Assembly (NCBI RefSeq): GCF_019977295.1
Contig: NZ_AP024651.1
Location: 1,612,001-1,676,000, forward strand
Length of the DNA: 64,000 nt
Direction: 5' to 3'
DNA from: Arthrobacter sp. StoSoilB20
GTDB lineage: Bacteria > Actinomycetota > Actinomycetes > Actinomycetales > Micrococcaceae
Shown here: positions 13,419-22,479 of the stretch, one piece after another
How the letters are laid out: every line of letters begins with the position of its first letter
Numbering within the stretch: the stretch's first letter is position 1
Made by a program: the position numbers and the translations under genes
Notes under the pieces: model-generated
Database searches by the model: none
What the model was told of the DNA's origin: nothing
Seen by the model: the letters and a program-made list of their open reading frames with translations, nothing else

Positions 13419-14786
13419 TCAGAGGGCAGAGCCAATGGAGCTAAGCTCCTGCGGGACGCTCCCGGTGTACAGGTTCTTCGGGCGCTCGAGCCCGTAGTGC
13501 CCGCGAAGGGTGGACGCCGTGTACTCGGTGCGGAACAGTCCACGCTGCTGGAGGATCGGTACCACCTGGTCCACGAAGATCTCCAAGCCGGAGGGAAGCA
13601 CAGGCGGCATGATGTTGAAACCGTCAGCGGCGCCGGCAAAGAACCAGTCCTGGATGGCATCGGCCACCTGTTCGGGTGTGCCGGAGAAGGTCCGGTGACC
13701 GCGGCCGCCGCCGAGCCGCCCGATCAGCTGCCGGACGGTGAGCTGTTCGCGCCGGGCCAGCTCCACAATGAGCGTGTAGCGGCTCTTGGCACCCTCGATC
13801 TCATCCTCCGAGGGCAGATCGGCGGGCAACTGGCGGTCCAAGGGCAGGTCCTCGGGAGACAGGCGAAGGGTTTTGGCCAGTTGTTCGCGGGCGTACTCGG
13901 GCTTGATGAGCTGGTCCAGCTCCTGCTCGAGTTTGCGGGCTTCAGCCTCGGTGGAGCCAATCACGGGGACGATTCCGGGCAGGATCTTGATGCCTTCGGG
14001 GTCCCGCCCGGCCGCCGCAGTGCGTGCCTTCAAGTCTGTATAGAAGGCTTGTGCATCAGCCAGCGTTTGGTGGGCAGTGAAGACGGCTTCCGCATATTGG
14101 GCCGCCAAATTCTTACCGTTCTCCGATGACCCTGCCTGCACGATCAGCGGGTGGCCTTGCGGGGACCGGGGCACGTTCAGGGGGCCACGGACGCGGAAGT
14201 GCTCTCCTTCGTGGTCGATGGTGCGGATCTTGGTGTCGTCCCCCCAGACGCCGTCGGCCTTGTCCGCCAGGATGGCGTCATCTTCCCAGCTGTCCCACAG
14301 TTTCCGGGCAACTTCGATGAATTCGGCGGCCCGTTCATACCGGACCGCATGCGCAGGTTGATCATCCACGCCGAAGTTGCGGGCCGCGTCCGGCCCAGCT
14401 GTGGTGACAACGTTCCACCCTGCGCGGCCTCCACTGACCCAGTCAACGGAGGCAAAGCGGCGGGCCAGGTTGAAGGGATCGTTGTAGGTGGTGGAGGCAG
14501 TAGCAATCAGGCCAATCTTCCGGGTGGCTGCTGCCAGTGCCGTCAGCAGGACGGTGGGCTCCAACTTCCCTGCCGGTCGCCTGCCCACTTCCCCGAAAAG
14601 GACCGGGGAGTCCGCGAAAAAGATGGAGTCCAGCTTTCCCCTCTCGGCTGTGCGGGCCAGATGCTGGTAGTGCTCCACCTTGGTAGAGGCAAGGGGGTCG
14701 CTCTCCGCCAAACGCCACGATGCTTCGTGGTGCCCGGTGCTCATCAGGAAGGCGTTCAGGTGAAGTTGGCGGTGTGGCGGGGTCAT
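13419..14786 (-). CDS. LLM-class flavin-dependent monooxygenase (NtaA/SnaA/DszA family)
   Basis: A 455-residue protein starting MTPPHRQLHLNAFLMSTGHH, at the usual length for nitrilotriacetate/dibenzothiophene-sulfone monooxygenases, which use FMNH2 from a partner reductase. Family features visible are the LARTAERGKLDSIFFADSP block, WVSGGRAGWNVVTT and HPLIVQAGSSENGKNLA. The start overlaps the stop of a small upstream frame (ATGA at 14786-14783), and the ribosome site GAGGAG lies within that frame. No flavin reductase or transporter gene is adjacent, so the substrate is unknown; sulfonates, aminopolycarboxylates and thioethers are the common ones. Confidence 0.93.
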   Translation of the reverse strand: MTPPHRQLHLNAFLMSTGHHEASWRLAESDPLASTKVEHYQHLARTAERGKLDSIFFADSPVLFGEVGRRPAGKLEPTVLLTALAAATRKIGLIATASTTYNDPFNLARRFASVDWVSGGRAGWNVVTTAGPDAARNFGVDDQPAHAVRYERAAEFIEVARKLWDSWEDDAILADKADGVWGDDTKIRTIDHEGEHFRVRGPLNVPRSPQGHPLIVQAGSSENGKNLAAQYAEAVFTAHQTLADAQAFYTDLKARTAAAGRDPEGIKILPGIVPVIGSTEAEARKLEQELDQLIKPEYAREQLAKTLRLSPEDLPLDRQLPADLPSEDEIEGAKSRYTLIVELARREQLTVRQLIGRLGGGRGHRTFSGTPEQVADAIQDWFFAGAADGFNIMPPVLPSGLEIFVDQVVPILQQRGLFRTEYTASTLRGHYGLERPKNLYTGSVPQELSSIGSAL

Positions 14787-15028
14787 GGTTTCTCCTCATA
14801 CTCGGAACAGCTGGGGCTGGTGTGTGGCAACTCAAGCACGGGTTCCAAGGGGTCCGCCAGCGCCCCGACATGTCCCCGCAACAGCACGAAACCGGGGTTC
14901 ACCGCACGCAATGGTGCTCCATCCGGCGCCACGTGGGGCAACACAAAAGCAGCCCCCGCAGCCGTGAGTGGAGGGCGCAGAGCCAGCCATCCGGCGTCGT
15001 GCGTTCCGCATGAGACTGATAGCTCCAT
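14783..15028 (-). CDS. Possible small gene translationally coupled to the monooxygenase
   Basis: From ATG 15028 this frame encodes about 81 residues and ends in a 4-base ATGA overlap with the monooxygenase start, the arrangement used by real gene pairs throughout this window. Third codon positions are mostly G or C. A longer version could start at TTG 15070. The protein (MELSVSCGTHDAGWLALRPP...) matches no family that I recognise, and no ribosome site is evident at either start. It may instead be leader sequence of the monooxygenase transcript. Confidence 0.35.
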   Translation of the reverse strand: MELSVSCGTHDAGWLALRPPLTAAGAAFVLPHVAPDGAPLRAVNPGFVLLRGHVGALADPLEPVLELPHTSPSCSEYEEKP

Positions 15029-15083
15029 CACGGAAAGGCCATTCCGGCGCTGTTCGCGCCTCCAAACCAACTACCATTGGTAG

Positions 15084-15596
15084 GTGCTTTCGCCGATTAC
15101 CGTCCGTCCCGCCCTGCCCGAAGACTACGACGCCGTTGCCCGCATTACGCAGGATTCCTACGTCACCGCTGGGTACTATGGCGACGCCGATCACCCGTAC
15201 CTGCAGAAGCTCCAGGACGTGGCTGGACGCGCGGAGCATGCAGAAATCCTGGTGGCAGAGCGCAACGGGCAAATCATCGGCTCTGTGACGGCGGCACCTG
15301 CAGGCGGCGGTTTCTCGGACATCGGCCTCGAGGACGAGTTGGAACTCCGTACGCTGGTGGTGGATCCGGCAGTCCAACGCTCCGGAGCCGGCCGGGCCCT
15401 GGTGAAGGCCGTGGTGGATCAGGCCAAGGCCATGGACGGCATCAAGGGAGTATCCCTGACCACGGGTGCAACGTGGGAAAGTGCCAATGCCCTCTATGCG
15501 CGTACCGGCTTTGACCGTGCTCCGCACCGCGATTGGTTTGTTCCCGGCACCGACATAAAGCTGTTCGTTTACCGGCTGGACCTTCCAAACTCATAA
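15084..15596 (+). CDS. GNAT family N-acetyltransferase
   Basis: A 170-residue protein from GTG 15084 with one GNAT fold. The acetyl-CoA binding strand and loop read LRTLVVDPAVQRSGAGRALV, that is V-x-P-x-x-Q-R-x-G-x-G. A C-terminal NALYARTGF element also fits. The acceptor substrate cannot be predicted. The gene is divergent from the monooxygenase pair and followed 56 bp later by the RidA-like gene, with which it may be co-transcribed. Confidence 0.88.
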   Translation: MLSPITVRPALPEDYDAVARITQDSYVTAGYYGDADHPYLQKLQDVAGRAEHAEILVAERNGQIIGSVTAAPAGGGFSDIGLEDELELRTLVVDPAVQRSGAGRALVKAVVDQAKAMDGIKGVSLTTGATWESANALYARTGFDRAPHRDWFVPGTDIKLFVYRLDLPNS

Positions 15597-15652
15597 AGTT
15601 TCCTTCGTAAACGCCGGTCACCGGACCGTGCGAAGCGACAGGAAGGCGCGGC

Positions 15653-16045
15653 ATGCGCAAGACATTCGGCACGGGCTCGGTCTGGGAGCAGACCCTTGGA
15701 TACTCCCGCGCAGTCCAGGTGGACAACACACTTTTCATTTCGGCGACGGCTGCGTCCGGGCTTGTCGATGGCAAACAGGGCATCGTTGGCGACGACTTCT
15801 ACACCCAGACCAAGTACATCCTCGAGAAGCTCGGGACTGTTCTGGAAGACGCAGGGTTCTCCTACGAGGACGTGGTGCAGTCCAAGCTGTACCTGACGGA
15901 CATCAGCAAGTGGGAAGATGCCGGCCGTGCGCATGGCGAAGTCTTCGGGGAGATCCGTCCCACCTTGTCCCTGGTGCACGTCCTGCCGTTCCTCGATCCG
16001 GACATGCTGGTGGAGATTGAACTCGTGGCGCAAAAGTCCGCGTAA
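15653..16045 (+). CDS. RidA/YjgF family protein
   Basis: A 130-residue protein of typical RidA length. It has the N-terminal substrate loop (YSRAVQVDNTLFISATAA), the central region KLGTVLEDAGFSYEDVVQSKLYLTD and a C-terminal RPTLSLVHVLPFLDPDMLVEIELVA. Enamine/imine deaminases of this family need an Arg in a C-terminal R-P-A/T-R-S motif; here the motif is RPTLSLV, so the second Arg is replaced by Leu and deaminase activity is uncertain. It is convergent with the response regulator gene, with 2 bp between stops. Confidence 0.88.
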   Translation: MRKTFGTGSVWEQTLGYSRAVQVDNTLFISATAASGLVDGKQGIVGDDFYTQTKYILEKLGTVLEDAGFSYEDVVQSKLYLTDISKWEDAGRAHGEVFGEIRPTLSLVHVLPFLDPDMLVEIELVAQKSA

Positions 16046-16047
16046 GG

Positions 16048-16707
16048 TCAGGCCGGGACGCCGTACCGGTGTTCCGGCCGGCCCGTGGTCCCGTACCGCA
16101 GTTGGATCTCGACGGCGCCATCGTCCGCCAGCGAGGAAAGGTACCGTTGCGCCGTGGCCCGGGAAACGCCGACGCGTTCAGCCACCTCGGCAGCTGAATA
16201 CTGTTCACCGGGCAGCAGGGATTCGAGGACGGCAGCTTCGGTTGCCGAACGGGGTTTGGCGGCCGGCGTAACATCACCCGGGATCAGGGACCGCTTGGCC
16301 CGCTCAATGGTGGTTTGGTCCACAGCGGTTTGCTGGGCCAAAATCCGCCGGTATCTGGCGTAGGAGCGGAGCTGTTGGGACAATGACTCTGCGGTGAACG
16401 GCTTGAGCATGTACCCCAGGGCGCCGCGCCTGAAAGCCACCCTGATGGATTGGGCGTCAGAGGCCGCCGTGAGCATGATGGCATCCACGTCCAATTGGCC
16501 CAGAAGGTCCAGGCCGGAGCCGTCCGGCAGGTATACGTCCAGCAGCACCAGATCGGGGCGCAGGCTATGGATGGCCTGCAAAGCCTGGGACACCGACCCC
16601 GCCGGTGCCAAGGCCATGAAGCCGGCCACCGAATCCACATAGGCGGCGTGGAGCCTTGCAACGTGGAAGTCGTCATCCACAATCAGCACGCGTAAATCCT
16701 CAGCCAT
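16048..16707 (-). CDS. Response regulator of CitB/DcuR type
   Basis: A 219-residue protein. The receiver domain has the acidic pair DDD near the N-terminus, the phosphoacceptor Asp in LVLLDVYLPDGSG and the conserved Lys in MLKPF. After a linker, the C-terminal part (SAAEVAERVGVSRATAQRYL) is the helix-turn-helix typical of the DcuR/DpiA/CitT group. Its start overlaps the histidine kinase stop by 8 bp. Together with that kinase and the divergent CitMHS gene it resembles the citrate sensing system CitST-citM of Bacillus, so citrate or another tri/dicarboxylate is the expected signal. Confidence 0.93.
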   Translation of the reverse strand: MAEDLRVLIVDDDFHVARLHAAYVDSVAGFMALAPAGSVSQALQAIHSLRPDLVLLDVYLPDGSGLDLLGQLDVDAIMLTAASDAQSIRVAFRRGALGYMLKPFTAESLSQQLRSYARYRRILAQQTAVDQTTIERAKRSLIPGDVTPAAKPRSATEAAVLESLLPGEQYSAAEVAERVGVSRATAQRYLSSLADDGAVEIQLRYGTTGRPEHRYGVPA

Positions 16708-18415
16708 TGCTGTCCTCCCTCAACGTCGAGTCGGTTCCGGCAGCACCCTGTTCGGCAGCACCGCGCCCGGCCGCATCCATGACGCCGGGGATCGTTGCCA
16801 TGAATACCGCGCCGGGGCCGCCGTGGCTCCCGGGATCCAGGACGCGGACCTCACCGCCGCGCCGCCGTGCAAGCTGCCGCACCAATGCCAGCCCCAAACC
16901 TTGTCCAGCCCCCGAGCGTACCGGTTGTGCCGACGTCGTAAATCCTTCCGCGAAGATTTCTTCAGCTTCCAGGCTCCCCAAACCGTCGCCGGAGTCACCC
17001 ACCACCAGGTGCAAAGTCCCGCCGGTTGTGGTGGCGTCATCGAGCAGTTCGACCTCCACCCAGCGCTCGTCCGAGGAGCCTGCGACGGCGGCGCTCACCG
17101 CATTGTCGATCAGGTTGCCCAGCACTGTGGTCACGTCCTGTGGATCGGCAACGTGTCCACGGACCAGTGTTTCGGGTCCGATGCGCAGGGCCACGCCACG
17201 CTCCGAGGCCTCTACGCTCTTCGCTCCTACGAACGCCTGCAAGTAGGGGTCCTGAAGCAATTCGGCCTGCTCCAGCGGAAACTTCAACGGCCCTGTTGCC
17301 GAGATCCTGGCCAGGTACTCTTTGGCAGATTGGTACTGGCCGATGCTCATGAATCCGGCGATGGTGTGGAGTTGGTTGGCGAACTCGTGGCGCTGGGCGC
17401 GCAGTGCGGTGGACATGGTCCCCACGGCGTCGAGTTGACGGGTCAGCTGCTGCAGTTCGGTGCGGTCCCGCAACATGACCACCCAGCCCAGGTCCTCCTT
17501 GCGGTGCCAGGCCTTCCGTGCGCTGGCAACCAGGACGCGCCCGCCCGCCACGATTTCGACGGCTTCGGCATCCCGGGATGCCGGCTGGGTGAGCTGCTTG
17601 AGGTGTTCGGGAACGGCGGCGGAGACCCAGTCCTGGCCGGTGGCATCGGGCATGTCCAGGAGCCTGGCGGCTGCGGCGTTGAAAACGGAGATGCGACCAT
17701 CCGCGGCGATGCCGATCACGCCGTCGTCCACGCCTTGAAGGACTGCCACTTGATCATGGACCAGGGTGCTGATTTCCTCGGGCTCCAAGCCGAGGGTGAG
17801 CCGCTGCAGCCTGCGCCGGAGCAGGAACGATGCCAACACGCCGGCCACCAAAGAACCCCCGGCAGTGAGGGCAATGGGTGCAATGTCCCGGGCAAGGCTG
17901 TTGCTGAGCGACTCCACGGAATAGCCCACACTGACTTCGCCCACAATGGCACCGGAAGCCCCCGGGGCGTAGACGGGTACTTTAGCCCCGGCGGACGGTC
18001 CCAGGGTTCCGGTGTTGCGCGTGGTGATTTCCTCTCCGGCAAGTGCCACGGAAGGATCCGTGCTGACCCGCTCGCCCAGCCGGGCGATCTCGGGGTGGGC
18101 CAGCCGGAGCCCGGTTTCGTCCGTGATGACCACGAACAATGCGCCCGTCCGGTTTCGCACGGCTTCGGCGGCAGCTTGGAGGGGGCCGGCCGCAAGGATA
18201 TCCGGGGGAGGCGTTCCTTCTTCTTTGCTGATGGACTGGACGCCGGACCTGATATCCGGATCTGCAGCAACCGTCCTGGCAAGGGTGAGTGCCTGGTTCT
18301 CGGCTTCGTCGCCGATCCGTTCGTACACCAGCCACCCATGGACGGCACCGCTGAGCAGGACCACCAGCAGCACCACCCCAAGCTGGAGGAGGAGGGTTTG
18401 GGTGGAGAAACGCAT
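16700..18415 (-). CDS. Sensor histidine kinase of CitA/DcuS type
   Basis: I choose ATG 18415, giving MRFSTQTLLLQLGVVLLVVL as membrane segment 1; an earlier in-frame start would add 11 unlikely residues. The order is membrane helix 1, an extracytoplasmic CitA/DcuS-like sensor domain of about 130 residues, membrane helix 2 (IALTAGGSLVAGVLASFLL), a PAS domain (VIGIAADGRISVFNAAAARLL), the phosphoacceptor helix RHEFANQLHTIAGF and a HATPase domain (LGNLIDNAVSAA, GDSGDGLG, GQGLGLALV). It phosphorylates the adjacent response regulator. Length (571 residues) and layout match the citrate/C4-dicarboxylate sensor family. Confidence 0.92.
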   Translation of the reverse strand: MRFSTQTLLLQLGVVLLVVLLSGAVHGWLVYERIGDEAENQALTLARTVAADPDIRSGVQSISKEEGTPPPDILAAGPLQAAAEAVRNRTGALFVVITDETGLRLAHPEIARLGERVSTDPSVALAGEEITTRNTGTLGPSAGAKVPVYAPGASGAIVGEVSVGYSVESLSNSLARDIAPIALTAGGSLVAGVLASFLLRRRLQRLTLGLEPEEISTLVHDQVAVLQGVDDGVIGIAADGRISVFNAAAARLLDMPDATGQDWVSAAVPEHLKQLTQPASRDAEAVEIVAGGRVLVASARKAWHRKEDLGWVVMLRDRTELQQLTRQLDAVGTMSTALRAQRHEFANQLHTIAGFMSIGQYQSAKEYLARISATGPLKFPLEQAELLQDPYLQAFVGAKSVEASERGVALRIGPETLVRGHVADPQDVTTVLGNLIDNAVSAAVAGSSDERWVEVELLDDATTTGGTLHLVVGDSGDGLGSLEAEEIFAEGFTTSAQPVRSGAGQGLGLALVRQLARRRGGEVRVLDPGSHGGPGAVFMATIPGVMDAAGRGAAEQGAAGTDSTLREDSNG

Positions 18416-18571
18416 GCTCCATTGAAGCACTGAGCACAATGCGCACAACCTTCGTAACGAGCAGTATTCCCAACAATTCCCACAAACCCCTCCCAGTGAC
18501 GGGCGCCACCATATCGTCTGTAGTGCGCATCACACCGACGTGGCGCCATTCACAGTAGTAAGGAGCCGGCC

Positions 18572-20071
18572 GTGCTGGTTTTGCTTGGATTCGCAATGAT
18601 TGCGGTATTCATGGTCCTGATCATGACCAAAAAGTTGACGCCAGTGTTGGCGCTGATCATCGTCCCTACCGTCTTCGGCCTTTTCGCCGGGGCGGGCCTC
18701 GGTATCGGACCCATGGTCATGGACTCCATGAAGTCCATGACGTCCACGGCCGCACTCCTGATGTTCGCGATCATTTACTTCGGCCTGATGATCGACGTCG
18801 GCCTCTTCGATCCCTTGGTGAAGTTCATCCTCCGCAAGCTGGGCAACGACCCCGCCAAGGTGGTCCTCGGCACGGCGATCCTTGCCGCAGCGGTTTCCCT
18901 GGACGGTGACGGCTCCACCACCTTCATCCTCACCACCGCCGCCATGCTGCCCGTATACCTGCGCCTCAAGATGAGCCCCGTGGTCCTCACCTGCGTGGCG
19001 GGCCTGGCCAACGGCACCATGAACATCCTCCCGTGGGGCGGGCCCACCGCCCGCGCCGCAACCGCCCTGAAGCTCGATGTCAACGACGTCTTCGTCCCCA
19101 TGGTCCCGTCCCTCATCGTCGGCCTGATCGTTGTCCTGGTCTTCGCCTGGCTGCTCGGCCTGCAGGAACGCAACCGCCTCCGCACCACCGCTCCTGAGAT
19201 CTGGGGCGACGTCGCCGATCCTTCAGAAGCGTTCGACGGCGGCACGGGCCGCGGCGGTGCCGTCACCGCCGGTTCCGGTGCAGGTTCAGGCGCCGGCCGG
19301 TTCGGCTTTGCCCGTAAGGGCTCAACCACTGCGGGCAAGCCAGGCACCGGCGGAGGCTCCGGCGTCGCGGTTCTTGAAGACCCGGCAACCCTGGTGGACG
19401 ACCACGACACCGCCATGGCGGACACCGCGCTGGACCCCAACCGTGCCACGTTGCGTCCCAAGCTGTTCTGGTTCAACCTGGCCCTGACGGTCGCCGTCAT
19501 GGTGGTTCTGGTGGCCAACATCGTTCCGCTGCCGTTCGTCTTCATGGTGGGCTCCGCCATTGCCCTGCTGGTGAACTTCCCCAAGGTCAAGGACCAGGGA
19601 GCGCAGCTGATCGCCCACGCACCTTCGATCGTCGCCGTTGTCAGCATGGTCATGGCAGCTGCAGTACTCACCGGTGTCCTGAACGGCACTGGCATGGTGA
19701 AGGCAATGTCCGAGTGGCTGGTCCAGATCATCCCCGCGGACATGGGCCCGTTCATGGCCATCATCACCGGCCTCCTCAGCATCCCCATGACCTTCTTCAT
19801 GAGCAACGACGCCTTCTACTTCGGAGTCCTGCCGGTCCTCTCCGAAACCGCAGCACACTACGGCGTCGATGCCGTGGATATGGCCCGCGCCTCCATCACC
19901 GGGCAGCCATTCCACCTGCAGAGCCCCTTGGTTCCGGCCATCCTCCTGCTGGTCTCCCTGGCCAAGGTGGACCTGGGCGACCACCACAAGAAGGTCCTCT
20001 GGCGCACGGCAGTGATCTCGGTGGTCATGCTGGCAGTGGGTGTCCTGACCGGAGCGATCGGCATCGGCTGA
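18572..20071 (+). CDS. CitMHS family citrate/cation symporter
   Basis: A 499-residue membrane protein starting at GTG 18572 behind TAAGGAG. About 12 hydrophobic segments are visible, with the family blocks AVSLDGDGSTTFILTTAAML, NGTMNILPWGGPTARAATAL and a C-terminal IPMTFFMSNDAFYFGVLPVL. It imports citrate complexed with a divalent metal, driven by protons. A central Gly/Ala/Ser-rich cytoplasmic loop of about 90 residues (near 215-300) is longer than usual. It is divergent from the CitA-type kinase, with 156 bp between the two start codons, in which its regulated promoter should lie. Confidence 0.94.
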   Translation: MLVLLGFAMIAVFMVLIMTKKLTPVLALIIVPTVFGLFAGAGLGIGPMVMDSMKSMTSTAALLMFAIIYFGLMIDVGLFDPLVKFILRKLGNDPAKVVLGTAILAAAVSLDGDGSTTFILTTAAMLPVYLRLKMSPVVLTCVAGLANGTMNILPWGGPTARAATALKLDVNDVFVPMVPSLIVGLIVVLVFAWLLGLQERNRLRTTAPEIWGDVADPSEAFDGGTGRGGAVTAGSGAGSGAGRFGFARKGSTTAGKPGTGGGSGVAVLEDPATLVDDHDTAMADTALDPNRATLRPKLFWFNLALTVAVMVVLVANIVPLPFVFMVGSAIALLVNFPKVKDQGAQLIAHAPSIVAVVSMVMAAAVLTGVLNGTGMVKAMSEWLVQIIPADMGPFMAIITGLLSIPMTFFMSNDAFYFGVLPVLSETAAHYGVDAVDMARASITGQPFHLQSPLVPAILLLVSLAKVDLGDHHKKVLWRTAVISVVMLAVGVLTGAIGIG

Positions 20072-20133
20072 CCTGCCGCACAGAACCCAAACGCCGGTGC
20101 GCCGACAAAGCTATCCGGCCCGGACAATCCCCC

Positions 20134-20161
20134 GGAGGGCGGCCCAAAGTGGCCGCCTTCC
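20134..20161 (+). terminator. GC-rich hairpin after the citrate transporter
   Basis: GGAGGGCGGCC pairs with GGCCGCCTTCC around a 6-base loop (CAAAGT): 11 pairs including one G-T. It lies about 60 bp after the transporter stop. There is no T-run, which is common for actinobacterial terminators, so termination is inferred. Confidence 0.5.
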
Positions 20162-20163
20162 GG

Positions 20164-20244
20164 CGCAAAAGAACCCAGACATCCTGCGCGTGCTGCTCCT
20201 TCGTCGCTTTGACGCACGCTTCCGGATGCCTGGGTCCTTTTGCG
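20164..20244. repeat. Large imperfect palindrome
   Basis: Positions 20164-20184 and 20224-20244 are reverse complements with 2 mismatches in 21 (core ACCCAG/CTGGGT, outer CGCAAAAG/CCTTTTGCG). The 39-base interior has further short pairing (GCGTGC/GCACGC). It could be a REP-like element, a second terminator or a structured RNA. Confidence 0.6.
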
Positions 20245-20549
20245 GGAGCACCCACGTCAGCCGGCGCACCAGCAAAGGAACCCTCGCACCACATCGCGAA
20301 TCAAGCCCACCCAGCCCACGGCCCCAACCCAACGGGAAAGCAAAGTCCGACATGGTCCGCTCGAGGGTCTTTTTGTTTGGGGATCCCGGAGCAGCGTAGG
20401 GCGCCGGCCGCAAGGTGGGATGGGCAGGGAGGCGGCGGTCCGGAGACATCCTGCCGGTCGCGTCTAAGCGAGGCACGAGCGAGCGACCAAAGGATCGTGT
20501 CCGGGCAGTCGCCGCAGGCGAGCACTTTCCACATAGCCAACCCCGCCGT

Positions 20550-20578
20550 CTGACCGGCACACCCAATCCAAGTAGACT
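20550..20578 (+). promoter_or_regulatory. Candidate gatCAB promoter
   Basis: A -35-like CTGACC at 20550-20555, 17 bp, then a -10-like TAGACT at 20573-20578, 37 bp before the gatC start. The same TAGACT hexamer appears before metY and metX in this window. Confidence 0.45.
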
Positions 20579-20615
20579 GGTTCGGAAAACCATTTGAACT
20601 TTGCAGGGGAGATCC

Positions 20616-20912
20616 ATGGCTGCGATCAACCGTGACGACGTCGCGCATCTTGCGCGTCTGGCTCACATTGAAATGAGTGCCGAAGAACTGGACAGGATGG
20701 CTGTTGAGCTTGCTGTCATTGTGGATTCGGTGAAGAGCGTGAGCGAAGCTGCGGGGGAGGACGTCCCGGCGACGTCGCACCCGATTCCGTTGACCAATGT
20801 GTTCCGTGAGGACGTTGTGGGCCACACGTTCACGGCGGAGCAGGCGTTGTCCGGCGCACCGGATGCTTACGAGAACCGTTTCAAGGTCCCCGCGATCCTG
20901 GATGAGGGCTAA
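20616..20912 (+). CDS. gatC: Asp-tRNA(Asn)/Glu-tRNA(Gln) amidotransferase subunit C
   Basis: A 98-residue protein from ATG 20616, preceded by AGGGGAG. It opens with the family pattern [20 protein letters not shown] and ends with NRFKVPAIL(D)EG. GatC stabilises the GatA-GatB complex that converts misacylated Glu-tRNA(Gln) or Asp-tRNA(Asn) to the correct amide form. It is the first gene of gatC-gatA-gatB, 4 bp before gatA. Confidence 0.96.
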   Translation: MAAINRDDVAHLARLAHIEMSAEELDRMAVELAVIVDSVKSVSEAAGEDVPATSHPIPLTNVFREDVVGHTFTAEQALSGAPDAYENRFKVPAILDEG

Positions 20913-20916
20913 TCAC

Positions 20917-22479
20917 ATGACTGAACCGAAGAACGAACTCATCCACCACTCCGCTGCCGATCTCGCTGCGAAGCTGGCCGCCCGCGAGGTCACCGCCGTC
21001 GAGGTGACGCAGGCGCACCTTGACCGTATCGCCCTTGTTGATGGCGGAGCCGATGGTGTTCACGCCTTCCTGCACGTAAATACCGAAGAGGCTTTGGCTG
21101 TTGCGGCAGAGGTTGACGCTGCCCGTGCTGCGGGCGGTTCCGCGGCCGGAGAACTGCACGCCCTCGCCGGTGTACCCATCGCCGTGAAGGACCTCATCGT
21201 CACGATCGGGCAGCCGACCACGGCTGGTTCGAAGATCCTTGAGGGCTGGCACAGCCCGTACGACGCCACCGTGGTGAAGAAGCTGCGCGCGGCGAAGATG
21301 CCGATCCTGGGTAAGACCAACCTGGACGAATTCGCCATGGGTTCCTCCACGGAGCACTCGGCGTACGGCCCTACCCGCAACCCTTGGGACCTGAACCGGA
21401 TTCCCGGTGGATCCGGCGGTGGCTCCGCTGCCGCCGTCGCCGCTTTCGAAGCGCCGCTGGCGCTCGGCACGGACACCGGTGGCTCCATCCGCCAGCCCGG
21501 TGCCGTCACGGGCACCGTTGGCGTGAAGCCGACGTACGGTGCGGTTTCCCGGTACGGCGCCATTGCCATGGCCTCGTCCCTGGACCAGATCGGCCCGGTC
21601 TCCCGTACGGTGCTGGACTCGGCGCTGCTGCAGGAAGTCATCGGCGGGCATGACCCCTTTGATTCGACGTCGCTGACCGATCCGTTCAACGATCTTGTTG
21701 CCGCCGCCCGCGTCGGCAACGTGGCCGGCATGAAGATCGGCATCGTCAAGGAACTTCACGGCGAGGGCTACCAGGCCGGCGTCGAGAACCGTTTCAATGA
21801 GTCCCTCCAGCTGCTCAAGGATGCAGGCGCTGAAATCGTCGAGGTTTCGTGCCCCAACCTGAAGTACGCCCTGGGCGCCTATTACCTGATCATGCCCTCC
21901 GAAGTGTCCAGCAACCTGGCCAAGTTCGACGGCGTCCGATTCGGTATGCGCGTCCTCCCCAAGGACGGACCCATGACCATCGAGCGCGTCATGGGTGCCA
22001 CCCGTGCCGCCGGTTTCGGCGACGAAGTGAAGCGACGCATCATCCTCGGTACCTACGCGCTGAGCGCCGGCTACTACGACGCCTACTACGGCTCGGCGCA
22101 GAAGGTCCGTACGCTCATCCAGCGTGACTTCGATGCCGCCTTCGCCAAGGCCGATGTCCTGATCTCCCCGACGGCGCCCACCACGGCGTTCAAGCTGGGC
22201 GAGAAGCTGGATGATCCCTTGGCTATGTACCTGAACGACGTCGCCACCATCCCGGCCAACCTCGCCGGTATTCCGGGTCTGTCCCTGCCAGGTGGCCTGG
22301 CTGATGAAGACGGCCTGCCCGTTGGCATCCAGTTGCTGGCTCCTGCCCGCCAGGACGCCCGCCTGTACCGTGTGGGCGCAGTCCTCGAATCAATGCTTGA
22401 AGAGAAGTGGGGCGGTCCGATGCTTGCGCAGGCGCCTGCTCTCGGTGCAGTATCCAACACCGCCGGAGGTTCCAACTAA
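20917..22479 (+). CDS. gatA: Asp-tRNA(Asn)/Glu-tRNA(Gln) amidotransferase subunit A
   Basis: A 520-residue amidase from ATG 20917. The Ser-cisSer-Lys triad region is visible: VAVKDLI carries the lysine, and [15 protein letters not shown] with [15 protein letters not shown] carries the two serines. It releases ammonia from glutamine and channels it to GatB. The flanking [19 protein letters not shown] matches the family. Its stop overlaps the gatB start by one base (TAATG). Confidence 0.97.
   Translation: MTEPKNELIHHSAADLAAKLAAREVTAVEVTQAHLDRIALVDGGADGVHAFLHVNTEEALAVAAEVDAARAAGGSAAGELHALAGVPIAVKDLIVTIGQPTTAGSKILEGWHSPYDATVVKKLRAAKMPILGKTNLDEFAMGSSTEHSAYGPTRNPWDLNRIPGGSGGGSAAAVAAFEAPLALGTDTGGSIRQPGAVTGTVGVKPTYGAVSRYGAIAMASSLDQIGPVSRTVLDSALLQEVIGGHDPFDSTSLTDPFNDLVAAARVGNVAGMKIGIVKELHGEGYQAGVENRFNESLQLLKDAGAEIVEVSCPNLKYALGAYYLIMPSEVSSNLAKFDGVRFGMRVLPKDGPMTIERVMGATRAAGFGDEVKRRIILGTYALSAGYYDAYYGSAQKVRTLIQRDFDAAFAKADVLISPTAPTTAFKLGEKLDDPLAMYLNDVATIPANLAGIPGLSLPGGLADEDGLPVGIQLLAPARQDARLYRVGAVLESMLEEKWGGPMLAQAPALGAVSNTAGGSN

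Larger units (their letters stand above)
20072..20615. other. 544 bp non-coding, palindrome-rich intergenic region
   Basis: I see no gene here: the frames that cross it have no family resemblance and no plausible starts, and there is no tRNA-like cloverleaf. It holds the hairpin at 20134-20161, a longer imperfect palindrome at 20164-20244, and a third pairing zone at about 20451-20508 (CTGCCGG with CCGGGCAG, enclosing GGTCGC with GCGACC). The right end carries the gatCAB promoter. Confidence 0.6.

Noticed and set aside
20396..20520. tRNA or other classical RNA gene
   Set aside because: Local pairing exists but there is no cloverleaf, no T-loop motif and no CCA-end context.
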